The notes: generated by a model from the letters alone, not told the origin. 37,883 nucleotides of DNA from UMGS621 sp964468815 (GCA_964468815.1 CAYXWN010000016.1:1-37883); one strand, 5' to 3'; numbered from the stretch's first letter, positions 1 to 6,749 are shown. Made by a program: numbers and translations.

Positions 1-1277
1 GGGATTGTCCGCGTGCGCATATTCTTGTGAAATTGCGTGAAAATATGGACGAAACATTTGAAGTGCAGACGATAGGACGTATCAGGCGTATGCCCGAGGC
101 GAAACATTACGAAAACGATTTGTTGGATAGTTGCTATCTGTACACGTTCGACGGAAAGTTTACGCAAGGGGTAAAGCAAAGCCTCGGTAAGTCGGCGTTG
201 GAAGCGAAAACGTTGTTTTTGAAAAACGAGCACAAGGCGTTTACGCTCACCAAACAACAACGTACAATGGTAACCGACTTGCGTGACTCGCGTAAGGCGT
301 TGTCGTCTATCGCAGGGTATTTTAAGCGTGAGGTTTCTCTTACGGGCGACAAAAAGCAAAATAGAATACGGCTCGAAAGCCGCGGTTTTATTTTTGCCGA
401 CGAGATTGTGCGCTACACCCTTTCGGGCAACGTTGTAACGCTTTCGGAACTTTCCGAAAAAGAAAAATTGAACGCTGTTAAGATTACCGAGCCTATTTCT
501 ACCACTACGCACGGACGAGAGTATCACAACCGAGTTGGCCGCATCGGTTTGGAAATCGGTATGCCGTACAACTATATGAATACCATTCTCGGCAAGCTGT
601 TTGGCGCAAAGTTTGATTATCGTGAAAAGGTGCTTGCACTTTCGCCGCGCGAATTGTACGCTTTTGTGATAAACAATTTCGATTTGTTGCGTAGAACTTG
701 TCGATTGGCTATGGCGGCACAGCTTGCACAGCTGTCGCTTTCCGTGGATATGGTGTCGGAAAAGCCGTTTACCATTCCGCACTCTACCTTGTTTACGTAT
801 GACGTGCAAAGCAAGGTGCAGCAAGCAAGCGAAAAGAACGTATACGGCGGATATTTAATGTCGGCTGAACCGCGTTCGTCGTCGGAAAAGAAGTTTGAAA
901 AGTTTTGCGAAAACGCTTCCGCCGTCGATTGGATATACAAAAACGGAGATAAGGGCGACGAGTATTTTTCTATCGTTTACGTGGATAATGCCAACCGTCA
1001 AAAGCTGTTTTACCCCGACTACATCGTATCTGTAAACGGCGAAGATTGGATTATAGAAACGAAGGGCGGTTTTGATAAAACAGGCGCAAGCGAAGATATC
1101 GATATCTTTTCGCCGAAGAAATTTGAGGTTTTGAAATCGTATTTACATAAATACGGATTGAAAGGTGGATTTGTGCGCTATGACAAGCAAAGCGAAGAAC
1201 TTTGTATTTGCACCGACAATTACAATGACGATATCCATTCCGACGATTGGAAACTTTTAAGAGAAATATTCAAGTAA
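1..1277 (+). CDS. Type III restriction enzyme Res subunit, C-terminal part (cut by left edge)
   Basis: The reading frame is open from the first bases of the window, so the 5' part of the gene is missing. A GTG at 27 is internal: the upstream codons DCPRAHIL continue the family pattern. The visible part begins at helicase motif VI (QTIGRIRRMPE), which contacts ATP, followed by the KHYEN segment typical of Res subunits. Near the C-terminus (numbered from codon 27) P330-D331 and E344-T-K346 form a PD-ExK nuclease motif, the DNA-cleaving centre. In this family Res pairs with a Mod methyltransferase and cuts after ATP-driven movement. Mod is not in the window and would be expected to the left. A hairpin terminator follows directly. 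The family call is good. Whether the system is intact cannot be judged from here. Confidence 0.85.
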   Translation, partial: DCPRAHILVKLRENMDETFEVQTIGRIRRMPEAKHYENDLLDSCYLYTFDGKFTQGVKQSLGKSALEAKTLFLKNEHKAFTLTKQQRTMVTDLRDSRKALSSIAGYFKREVSLTGDKKQNRIRLESRGFIFADEIVRYTLSGNVVTLSELSEKEKLNAVKITEPISTTTHGREYHNRVGRIGLEIGMPYNYMNTILGKLFGAKFDYREKVLALSPRELYAFVINNFDLLRRTCRLAMAAQLAQLSLSVDMVSEKPFTIPHSTLFTYDVQSKVQQASEKNVYGGYLMSAEPRSSSEKKFEKFCENASAVDWIYKNGDKGDEYFSIVYVDNANRQKLFYPDYIVSVNGEDWIIETKGGFDKTGASEDIDIFSPKKFEVLKSYLHKYGLKGGFVRYDKQSEELCICTDNYNDDIHSDDWKLLREIFK

Positions 1278-1280
1278 GCA

Positions 1281-1314
1281 AAAAGGCGATAGAATCTACG
1301 TTCTACCGCCTTTT
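1281..1314 (+). terminator. Intrinsic terminator after the Res gene
   Basis: AAAAGGCG and TAGAA pair with TTCTA and CGCCTTTT across a short loop, with one A/C mismatch, and the stem ends in TTTT. It lies 4 bases after the Res stop codon. Confidence 0.8.
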
Positions 1315-1372
1315 ATCATTGATTGCAAACTATTTCAATTTAACTTTCAGCCCGAAATAATCTCTTGTAAAA

Positions 1373-1413
1373 AATAAAACGAACGAAACCTTATCGGTTT
1401 GGTTCGTTTTATT
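1373..1413 (-). terminator. Terminator of the tRNA-Ala gene
   Basis: Read on the minus strand, this is a 17-18 bp stem (GGTTT and GTTCGTTTTATT arms) followed by a T-rich run, placed 6 bases after the encoded CCA. The A/T-rich stem arms could also stop transcription coming from the plus strand. Confidence 0.75.
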
Positions 1414-1419
1414 CCTGTT

Positions 1420-1495
1420 TGGTGGAGACGATCGGGATCGAACCGACTACCTCTTGAATGCCATTCAAGCGCTCTACCAAGTGAGCTACGCCCCC
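1420..1495 (-). tRNA. tRNA-Ala, anticodon GGC
   Basis: The 76-nt cloverleaf reads 5'-GGGGGCG ... CGTCTCCACCA. The anticodon stem CTTGA/TCAAG encloses loop ATGGCAT, giving anticodon GGC. The G3-U70 pair, the identity signal for alanyl-tRNA synthetase, is present. The T arm contains GGTTCGATCC and CCA is encoded. It decodes GCC and GCU. It has its own promoter (1510-1538) and terminator (1373-1413), so it is a single-gene unit. Confidence 0.95.
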
Positions 1496-1509
1496 GTAAA
1501 TCCGTTGTT

Positions 1510-1538
1510 ATTGTACCATAAAATTTACGTTCACGCAA
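1510..1538 (-). promoter_or_regulatory. Promoter of tRNA-Ala
   Basis: On the minus strand, -35 TTGCGT (1538-1533) and -10 TACAAT (1515-1510) are separated by 17 bases. The -10 box ends 15 bases before the mature 5' end of tRNA-Ala. Confidence 0.8.
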
Positions 1539-1649
1539 GAAAAAACAAGCAACTTTTCAAAAATACGCGTAAATTTATTTTACGGATAAGGCGCGTAACC
1601 GTTCTGTCGCGCGAATATGGATAGAGAAGCCGTAGTTCGCTCGATTCTG

Positions 1650-1988
1650 TCAAAAAGAGAAATAATTCTCTTCTGCGATTTTTTCAAACACGATACAAAT
1701 ATCAGGTAAATCGCCTTTATAAACCGTTCTTTTTAAGGGCAACGTTTCTTTTATCGCGTTTGCGATTTGTGTTTTCTGCTCAAAGTTTAGGTCGACGGTG
1801 TGGTGAACCAAAACGTACTCGTCTTCATAATCTGGCTCAAGAAACGGTTCTGACCGTTTCTTTCCGAAAGACATATAGTATTTGCCGTAATTTCCTAAAA
1901 GTTTTTCTAAGGCTTTCATTCCTTTGCGTACTTTCGCAAAATTATACGGGCTGTCGAACATGCTGTGGTTAAAAACGATTCCTATCAT
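1650..1988 (-). CDS. Small protein of unknown function (112 aa)
   Basis: I do not recognise this family. The gene is convincing because it has a perfect sigma-A promoter (TTGACA-17-TATAAT at 2040-2012) and a ribosome site AAAGGAG placed before the ATG. The product is soluble, with no signal peptide or membrane segment. It starts MIGIVFNHSMFDSPYN, is Lys-rich in the first half, and is followed by an acidic EPDYEDEY patch near the middle, then a beta-strand-like VLVHHTVDL. The mixed alpha/beta pattern fits a small cytoplasmic domain. It is monocistronic, and no clear terminator was found downstream. The neighbours give no functional clue. Confidence 0.75.
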   Translation of the reverse strand: MIGIVFNHSMFDSPYNFAKVRKGMKALEKLLGNYGKYYMSFGKKRSEPFLEPDYEDEYVLVHHTVDLNFEQKTQIANAIKETLPLKRTVYKGDLPDICIVFEKIAEENYFSF

Positions 1989-2011
1989 ATTTTTCTACAC
2001 TCCTTTATTAG

Positions 2012-2040
2012 ATTATAACTTTTCTGTGTTTTTTTGTCAA
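2012..2040 (-). promoter_or_regulatory. Consensus promoter of the 112-aa gene
   Basis: On the minus strand, TTGACA (2040-2035) and TATAAT (2017-2012) are 17 bases apart. All 12 consensus bases are present. It lies about 25 bases before the start codon at 1988. Confidence 0.9.
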
Positions 2041-2114
2041 TAAAATGGAAAATAAAACAAGAGCAGGGGGATTCTTGCGTTTTTATGGAGAGTGGCGATA
2101 ACGAAATAAATCTT

Positions 2115-2167
2115 TACGGGGGTATGATATTCGTCTAACGGCGAATGACGATACCGCCTTGTTTTTT
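2115..2167 (+). terminator. Structured hairpin with T run, possible plus-strand terminator
   Basis: An outer stem GGTAT/ATACC and an inner stem ATTCG/CGAAT form an interrupted hairpin that runs into TTGTTTTTT. No plus-strand gene longer than about 20 codons precedes it, so what it ends is unknown. A short ORF (MESGDNEINL..., 17 codons) starts at about 2084, but it has no convincing ribosome site. Confidence 0.4.
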
Positions 2168-2173
2168 GAAAGG

Positions 2174-2219
2174 AAAAGGCTATCTGACTTTTTCGACAAA
2201 CAAAAGAAAGATAGCCTTT
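2174..2219 (-). terminator. Inverted repeat after the TM2-like gene
   Basis: An 11-bp perfect inverted repeat (AAAGGCTATCT / AGATAGCCTTT) encloses about 23 bases that can also pair. On the minus strand it follows the frameshifted TM2-like gene and ends in a T-rich but interrupted tract. It is a plausible terminator, though weaker than others in the window. Confidence 0.45.
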
Positions 2220-2282
2220 GAGTTGTATTAATATCGATATTTCGGTCTACGATATTAACAAGAGAAAAACAACGGATATAAG

Positions 2283-2508
2283 TTAATCTTTTTTATAACC
2301 AATTATCTTTTCTTTTGAGGGATCGAAGGAGAGGTTGCATATTGATGCAACGAGCCAATAAATTCCGCAAGTAATCATTGTAAGAAATATGTAAGCCAAA
2401 GTTCTTGACGTGTATCCTTCGGGTTTTAATTCTGTATGATTGATAATGATGCTTCCGATCCACCCCAAAAAATGTCAGAAGAAAACGAGCCAAATTTTTG
2501 TTTTCCAT
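2283..2508 (-). pseudogene. TM2-like small membrane protein, broken by a frameshift
   Basis: Translation starts at ATG 2508 after a good AGGAGG site and reads MENKNLARFLLTFFGV. It then continues out of frame as a charged, unlikely sequence ending at 2293. A second frame that opens at TTG 2468 (GWIGSIIINHTELKPEG... to 2283) carries the expected membrane segment YIFLTMITCGIYWLVASI and a tidy charged end. Joining the two gives LLTFFLGWIG, the usual start of TM2-like small membrane proteins. The joint falls on TTTTTTGGGG, so a length change in this run explains the break. It could be a true null allele, a slippage switch, or an assembly error. The 61-codon ORF alone has no ribosome site. Its role is unknown. 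Confidence 0.65.
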
Positions 2509-2529
2509 TTTGCAAAATCCTCCTAAGTT

Positions 2530-2566
2530 GATAAAATAAAAAGTGCGCCAACCGAAGTTAACGCAC
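2530..2566 (-). terminator. Hairpin with T tract in front of the TM2-like gene
   Basis: On the minus strand, GTGCGTTAAC pairs with GTTGGCGCAC around a TTCG tetraloop, followed by TTTTTATTTTAT. The structure sits only about 12 bases before the ribosome site of the TM2-like gene. It is either the end of an upstream small RNA or an attenuator controlling that gene. Confidence 0.65.
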
Positions 2567-2838
2567 CGAAAAACGCAAGCTCCGATTGTCGCTCAACAAA
2601 CTTTACGCAAAATGGATAAAATCATACTTACATAAAATACAAGCGTTTTTGTGAAATTGTTGCGGAATTATTGCTTTTGCCCCCGGTGACGTGCTGTCGA
2701 AAAACAAAAATTTTTGTCCCCATGATTCTCTTACAAGATCAATCGTTTTTGTGATGGAACGGTAATTGCTTCTTTATTAAAAGGAGTTAATTCGTTGTTT
2801 CGGATCAAGCCTGTGTTGTCTTTCTGATTTACGAAAAA
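2567..2838. other. Intergenic stretch, nothing firmly assigned
   Basis: No gene of normal size is supported here. On the plus strand there is AAAGGAG at about 2780 followed by a 10-codon TTG-initiated ORF that stops just before the strong terminator at 2839. This could be chance. The stretch also holds a short hairpin (ACAAAAATTTTTGT). I found no consensus promoter on either strand. Confidence 0.4.
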
Positions 2839-2874
2839 ACAACCGGCACGCAGTACCGCGTGCCGGTTGTTTTT
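2839..2874 (-). terminator. Strong, probably bidirectional terminator of the XRE gene
   Basis: A 13-bp stem (ACAACCGGCACGC / GCGTGCCGGTTGT) is flanked by T runs on both strands. It lies about 110 bases after the stop of the XRE gene on the minus strand. Confidence 0.85.
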
Positions 2875-2980
2875 GTGTGACTGCCTAGTTGTGATTGCGG
2901 ACGCATGCAAAAAGGTTTAGACAACAAATAAAAGGGTGGTATACAGATAGATCGTTCTTTGGATTGTTAAAAAGGAGCAA

Positions 2981-3592
2981 TCATTCCTTGGTTAACACTT
3001 TTTTCTGCCAAGATTTTTTGTTGCACTTCGGGCAACGCATATGTCTTGTTCTGCCCCAATGCGCCGAGATAAATACGCTTTTGTACGAGGGAACATATCT
3101 GTATCCGCATTCGGCACATTCATAGTAACCTGCCGTCTGCTCGATTTTTATTGCATATCCGATCCCTATAACGAACGGAATAATTCCCATAACAATAAGG
3201 AGTATTCTTAACCAAACTGCCATTTGGACAAAAGAAGCGATAAATACGAGCGATATAAAGATCACCGATACAACCCTGCCTATAAAATTCTCCAAAGACA
3301 GTAATCGTTTGTCTGCGTCTTGCTTTTGTTTTAATACTTCAAGCAAGTTTTTTTCTAATTCTTTGTTGTAATTATCCATTGTAATTACCTCCCCACTTAA
3401 TAAATCATTTACTGTGATGCCGAGAATACCACACAATTCAAGCATTATCGAAGAGTCTGGCAATGACAAACCGCGCTCCCATTTGGATATTGCTTTATCG
3501 GTAATATTCAACTTTTCCGCCAACTGCATTTGCGTTAAATTTTTCTTTTTTCTGCATTCGGCAATGAATTTTCCAATTTTAATTTGATCCAT
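2981..3592 (-). CDS. XRE-family regulator with two membrane segments and a zinc ribbon
   Basis: The start at ATG 3592 (MDQIKIGKF) is chosen because AAAGGAGG precedes it. The longer ATG at 3643 has no ribosome site and falls inside the operator-like palindrome. Residues about 5-62 form a Cro/C1-type helix-turn-helix (LTQMQLAEKLNITDKAISKWE). Residues about 105-150 contain two hydrophobic segments. The C-terminus holds CAECGYRY and CPKCNKK, a probable zinc ribbon facing the cytoplasm. This architecture is common in Clostridia and Bacilli, where such proteins regulate nearby genes or themselves. A 13-bp palindrome just after the -10 box suggests autoregulation. The ligand or signal is unknown. 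No obvious target gene lies next to it. Confidence 0.9.
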   Translation of the reverse strand: MDQIKIGKFIAECRKKKNLTQMQLAEKLNITDKAISKWERGLSLPDSSIMLELCGILGITVNDLLSGEVITMDNYNKELEKNLLEVLKQKQDADKRLLSLENFIGRVVSVIFISLVFIASFVQMAVWLRILLIVMGIIPFVIGIGYAIKIEQTAGYYECAECGYRYVPSYKSVFISAHWGRTRHMRCPKCNKKSWQKKVLTKE

Positions 3593-3643
3593 GTGCAACC
3601 TCCTTTCGCTTCCATTATAGCAGTTGTTTTTAATAAAGTACAC

Positions 3644-3683
3644 CTACCGTTGGTTTAGTGGGGGGGATATAAACCAACGGTAG
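3644..3683. promoter_or_regulatory. Palindromic operator of the XRE gene
   Basis: CTACCGTTGGTTT (3644-3656) and AAACCAACGGTAG (3671-3683) are perfect inverted copies 14 bases apart. They begin 5 bases downstream of the -10 box and cover the expected transcription start, the usual place for a repressor site. The element could also form an RNA hairpin in the leader. Confidence 0.7.
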
Positions 3684-3687
3684 AGCG

Positions 3688-3717
3688 ATAATAACCGTCA
3701 AATTCTTTTTTTGTCAA
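3688..3717 (-). promoter_or_regulatory. Promoter of the XRE gene
   Basis: On the minus strand, TTGACA (3717-3712) and TATTAT (3693-3688) are separated by 18 bases. A second TATAAT (3619-3614) lies nearer the gene but lacks a good -35 box. Confidence 0.65.
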
Positions 3718-3920
3718 GAATATTATACCGCAAGATCATTCGTATCAAATCTATGTTTATTAAATGTGGAAATCGCGCTGCAAACAAGTTTGCTATCACG
3801 CCGGCTCGACAAACGACAGGTGGCTGTTGTTTGATCCGCTTGCTTTTGGTAGTTTCTCTAAGTTTGGGCAGCAAGCGGATTTCCCGAGCGTTCGATTCCC
3901 TTCGTGCTATTTCCGAATAA
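3718..3920. other. Intergenic stretch with two hairpins and a tRNA-like 14-mer
   Basis: No protein gene is supported. A 9-bp hairpin lies at 3811-3832 (AAACGACAG/CTGTTGTTT). A 10-bp inverted repeat (ATCCGCTTGC 3834-3843 / GCAAGCGGAT 3871-3880) follows. GTTCGATTCCCTTC at about 3889-3902 equals the T-arm of the adjacent tRNA-Gly but in the opposite orientation. No promoter or T run supports an RNA gene. Confidence 0.35.
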
Positions 3921-3957
3921 TAAAACAAGAGCAGGTACTAAGCCTACTCTTGCTTTA
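3921..3957 (-). terminator. Terminator of the tRNA-Gly gene
   Basis: On the minus strand, AAAGCAAGAGTAGG pairs with CCTGCTCTTGTTTTA around a short loop, just after the encoded CCA, and ends T-rich. Confidence 0.8.
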
Positions 3958-3958
3958 T

Positions 3959-4032
3959 TGGAGCAGGTGAAGGGAATCGAACCCTCCTCTCAAGCTTGGG
4001 AAGCTCGCATTCTACCGATGAACTACACCTGC
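3959..4032 (-). tRNA. tRNA-Gly, anticodon CCC
   Basis: The 74-nt cloverleaf runs 5'-GCAGGTG ... CACCTGCTCCA. The anticodon stem CGAGC/GCTTG encloses TTCCCAA, giving anticodon CCC, which reads GGG. The T arm contains GGTTCGATTCC and CCA is encoded. It has a dedicated terminator and a promoter about 110 bases upstream. Confidence 0.95.
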
Positions 4033-4141
4033 ATGATGAAATTTGCGAAATTTAATAAAAGTAAAACCGTGCGACAAAACTTTCCCTTTTTGAAATGCGG
4101 AAAATAACGTTTCTGCATGCCTTTTTCTCTTACGCTTAAAC

Positions 4142-4170
4142 AGTATAACATATTTCACGGCAAAAAGCAA
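4142..4170 (-). promoter_or_regulatory. Probable promoter of tRNA-Gly
   Basis: On the minus strand, TTGCTT (4170-4165), 17 bases, then TATACT (4147-4142). Transcription would begin about 100 bases before the mature tRNA, so a 5' leader would need RNase P removal. Confidence 0.6.
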
Positions 4171-4191
4171 CGGACTTTTGCGAAAAAATCA

Positions 4192-4226
4192 TTGTGAATT
4201 TGAAAAATCTGTGGTATACTTATAAT
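4192..4226 (+). promoter_or_regulatory. Promoter of the SPFH gene cluster
   Basis: TTGTGA (4192-4197), 17 bases, TATACT (4215-4220), directly followed by an overlapping TATAAT (4221-4226). Either -10 box would place the start of transcription about 40 bases before the start codon at 4273. Confidence 0.65.
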
Positions 4227-4272
4227 ATCAATGCGACGGTTTTGCCGTTTCGCGCAGAACGGGAGGATGAAA

Positions 4273-5325
4273 ATGGCTCTATTTTTAAAAATTATCGAGT
4301 GGGTTGACGATTCAAAAGACACGATCGTTTATAAGTGTCCTACGAACGGTCGGGATATCAACCAAAAGAGTAAGTTGATCGTACGGGAATCCCAAGAGGC
4401 GATTTTCGTTCATAAGGGAAAAGTGTGCGACGTGTTCGGACCCGGTACTTATAATCTGAAAACGGAAATATTCCCGATTTTGTCAAAACTCGCGGGGTGG
4501 GCGTACGGTTTTCAGACGCCGATTGCCGTGGACGTTTATTTTATCAATACGAAGCAATTTACGGGGATTAAGTGGGGTACGGCGAATCCCATTATCATGC
4601 GCGACAGCGAATTTGGCATGATTCGCGTAAAGGGGTACGGCGCGTTTGCGTTCAAGGTGACCGATTCTGCGACGTTCTTGCGCGAATTGTTCGGGACGAA
4701 TTCCACGTTCGTGACGTCCGATATCACGAATTGGTTGAAAACCATGTTGCTTTCTTCTTTGGCGGATACGTTGGGCGAAAGCAAGGTTTCCGTTTTGGAT
4801 CTCGCGGGCAACACGTTGGAATTTAACGAGTCGGTAAAGAAAAACATTCAAGAGCATTTCAATGGTTTAGGACTTACGCTGACGAATTTGTTCATTGAAA
4901 ATATGTCCGTTCCGGAAGAGGTGGAAAAGACGATCGACGAGCGTTCTCGTTTGGGGGTTTTGGAAGACAAGACGGACGTCATGATGAAAGTTTCTGCGGC
5001 GGAAGCGATGAGGGATGCGGCGAAGAACGAGGGCATGGGCGGTGCGTTTATGGGCGCAGGCGTCGGGCTCGGTGCTGGTGCCGGCATGGGCAGTATTTTT
5101 ACCGAAGCGTTTAAGAGCGCGCAACAACCGACGCAGCAAGTCGGTTCGTCCGAACGGGGCGGTGCGGATAAAAAATGTTCGAATTGCGGCGCGGCGATTT
5201 CTCCGACGGCAAAGTTTTGCTCGGAGTGCGGTCAAAAGCAGGACGTCAAGCGTTTTTGTCCGGAATGTGGCAAAGAGGTAGGCGGTTCTGCGAAGTTCTG
5301 CCCGGAATGCGGAACAAAACTTTGA
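4273..5325 (+). CDS. SPFH-domain (virion core protein-like) protein with two zinc ribbons
   Basis: The start at ATG 4273 (MALFLKIIEW) is chosen because GGGAGG lies 6 bases upstream. The ATG at 4267 touches that site, and the longer ORF start has none. Residues about 1-235 match the SPFH-like family related to YdjI of Bacillus and annotated as virion core protein-like (IEWVDDSKDTIVYKCP, FGPGTYNL). This is followed by a helical segment, a Gly-rich stretch (about 250-275), and two CxxC...CxxC zinc ribbons (about 302-320 and 329-347). Such proteins assemble at membranes in related systems, but the exact role is unknown. It is the first gene of a cluster whose last member also carries zinc ribbons, which suggests a shared complex. 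Confidence 0.85.
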   Translation: MALFLKIIEWVDDSKDTIVYKCPTNGRDINQKSKLIVRESQEAIFVHKGKVCDVFGPGTYNLKTEIFPILSKLAGWAYGFQTPIAVDVYFINTKQFTGIKWGTANPIIMRDSEFGMIRVKGYGAFAFKVTDSATFLRELFGTNSTFVTSDITNWLKTMLLSSLADTLGESKVSVLDLAGNTLEFNESVKKNIQEHFNGLGLTLTNLFIENMSVPEEVEKTIDERSRLGVLEDKTDVMMKVSAAEAMRDAAKNEGMGGAFMGAGVGLGAGAGMGSIFTEAFKSAQQPTQQVGSSERGGADKKCSNCGAAISPTAKFCSECGQKQDVKRFCPECGKEVGGSAKFCPECGTKL

Positions 5326-5378
5326 TAACCTTTTAAAATAAGGATATACTAAGACAAGTATCAAAAGGAGGTGCGATT

Positions 5379-5576
5379 ATGGCTAAGATTACCGAAAATA
5401 CGACGATTTTCGAGGCGTTGGAAATCAATCCCAATGCAGGGGAAATTCTCATGCAATACGGCATGCATTGCTTGGGCTGTGCGCTCGCGCACGGGGAAAC
5501 CGTAGGAGAAGCGGTCGGCGTTCACGGCGCTGATCTCGAAGAGATTTTGGCAAAATTAAACGACGTCGAGGCGTAA
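5379..5576 (+). CDS. DUF1858-domain protein (hybrid-cluster-associated type)
   Basis: This 65-aa protein has AAAGGAGG before its ATG. The sequence FEALEINPNAGEILMQYGMHCLGC is the DUF1858 signature, and Cys31 and Cys34 form a CxxC pair in MHCLGCALAHGE. The family is often found with hybrid cluster (prismane) proteins or as a domain of disulfide-type oxidoreductases, and may sense or handle redox state. No hybrid cluster protein is nearby. Here it sits 53 bases after the SPFH gene and one base before the next start codon, so it is cotranscribed with both. Its function in this cluster is inferred only. Confidence 0.85.
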   Translation: MAKITENTTIFEALEINPNAGEILMQYGMHCLGCALAHGETVGEAVGVHGADLEEILAKLNDVEA

Positions 5577-5577
5577 C

Positions 5578-6714
5578 GTGAACGGGCAAGAGGAACAGGT
5601 TTACGATAAGCGCGTCGTGGATACCGATCACGTTAAGTGTGACGGCTGCGGCGCGAATATGGAATTCGATCCTAAGACGCAACAACTCGTTTGCCGACAC
5701 TGCGGAAAGACCGAAAAGTTGGAAAAACAATTCGACGTGCACGAAGTCGATCTTTTGACGGGGCTTGACGCTTGCGAGCAGTGGGATCGCGAAACGGTTG
5801 TGTTTCGCTGCGAAAACTGCGGTGCAAAGGTTTTGTTGGAGCGAGGGCAGACGGCGCGGTGCTGTCCGTTTTGCGGAACGGCGCACGTCGTGGAGGCGAA
5901 AGAGCAGGCGGGAATTAAGCCGACTGCTCTCCTTCCGTTTGCGTTCGATCGGGATATCGCCGTTTTGCGCTGTAAGGAATGGGCGAAAAAGGGGTGGCTT
6001 TCTCCGCGGAAGTTTCGCAAGAGTATGTCGCCCGACAATATAAACGGCGTTTATACGCCGTGCTTTACCTTTGACAGTCACACTTTTTCCCGTTACGAGG
6101 GGAGAATCGGCAAAACGCATACGCGCACCGTCGGGTCGGGTAAAAATCGGCGGACGGAAACGTATATCGTTTGGCGGCATATTTCGGGTACATACGACAA
6201 TTTCTTCGACGACGTTGTGGTGACTGCCGGCAATATGATGTCTCAAAAGAATATGGATGCGTTGCAACCTTACGATACCAACAACGGCTGTAAGTTCGAG
6301 GAGGACTATATGCTGGGGTTCATGGCATACCGTTACGAACGGGGATTGCAAGAGTTGTGGGGCGACGCGCGCGATATCATGGATCAAAAACTCCGCGCGA
6401 TGATTCTCTCGCAATATTCGTATGACCATATCGACTATTTGGACGTATCGACCGATCACGATAGCGTAACGTATAAATACGTCATGCTTCCCGTGTGGGT
6501 GGGGAACTATACGTACGGGAAAAAACTGTTTAACTTTTACGTTAACGGCACGACGGGCAAGGTGACAGGGAAACGGCCTTATTCTCCTTGGAAGATTTTA
6601 ATTCTGACAATCGTCGGAATCGCGCTCGTGCTGGGGCTCTTCTGGTTGTTCGTTCTTTCGGAAGAAGGGAGAGAATTTGTGATTGATTTTCTGTTAAACC
6701 GCAATATCTTGTAG
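5578..6714 (+). CDS. Zinc-ribbon protein with C-terminal membrane anchor
   Basis: The GTG start lies one base after the stop of the DUF1858 gene, and translation is probably coupled. The 378-aa product has one ribbon at C21/C24 and C39/C42 and another at C78/C81 and C96/C99. The middle region (about 120-335) alternates strands and helices, and a hydrophobic segment at about 342-364 anchors the C-terminus. It resembles the TFIIB-type zinc-ribbon proteins common in Clostridia, sometimes mislabelled as PriA-related. There is no helicase motif here, so a PriA role is rejected. Its role is unknown. The context with an SPFH zinc-ribbon protein suggests a membrane-associated complex. No terminator follows, and the ribosomal promoter starts 36 bases later. 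Confidence 0.8.
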   Translation: MNGQEEQVYDKRVVDTDHVKCDGCGANMEFDPKTQQLVCRHCGKTEKLEKQFDVHEVDLLTGLDACEQWDRETVVFRCENCGAKVLLERGQTARCCPFCGTAHVVEAKEQAGIKPTALLPFAFDRDIAVLRCKEWAKKGWLSPRKFRKSMSPDNINGVYTPCFTFDSHTFSRYEGRIGKTHTRTVGSGKNRRTETYIVWRHISGTYDNFFDDVVVTAGNMMSQKNMDALQPYDTNNGCKFEEDYMLGFMAYRYERGLQELWGDARDIMDQKLRAMILSQYSYDHIDYLDVSTDHDSVTYKYVMLPVWVGNYTYGKKLFNFYVNGTTGKVTGKRPYSPWKILILTIVGIALVLGLFWLFVLSEEGREFVIDFLLNRNIL

Positions 6715-6749
6715 GGACGAAAAAAATTTTAAAAACCACGGAAAAACAG

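Noticed and set aside
1347..1538. 63-codon minus-strand ORF covering the tRNA-Ala gene
   Set aside because: It overlaps the tRNA and both its control signals and has no ribosome site.
3593..3643. Extra 17 codons at the N-terminus of the XRE regulator (ATG 3643)
   Set aside because: There is no ribosome site there, and the segment overlaps the palindrome. The ATG at 3592 has AAAGGAGG.
3698..3970. Overlapping ORFs on both strands of about 68-76 codons
   Set aside because: Composition is unlike real genes here and no ribosome sites were seen. The stretch is better explained as hairpin-rich spacer.
5449..6459. 336-codon minus-strand ORF opposite the zinc-ribbon gene
   Set aside because: It is a mirror of a gene with clear family features; its Arg/His-rich composition is typical of a shadow frame.
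5578..6714. PriA-type primosomal helicase annotation
   Set aside because: No Walker or helicase motif is present; only zinc ribbons and a membrane segment were found.
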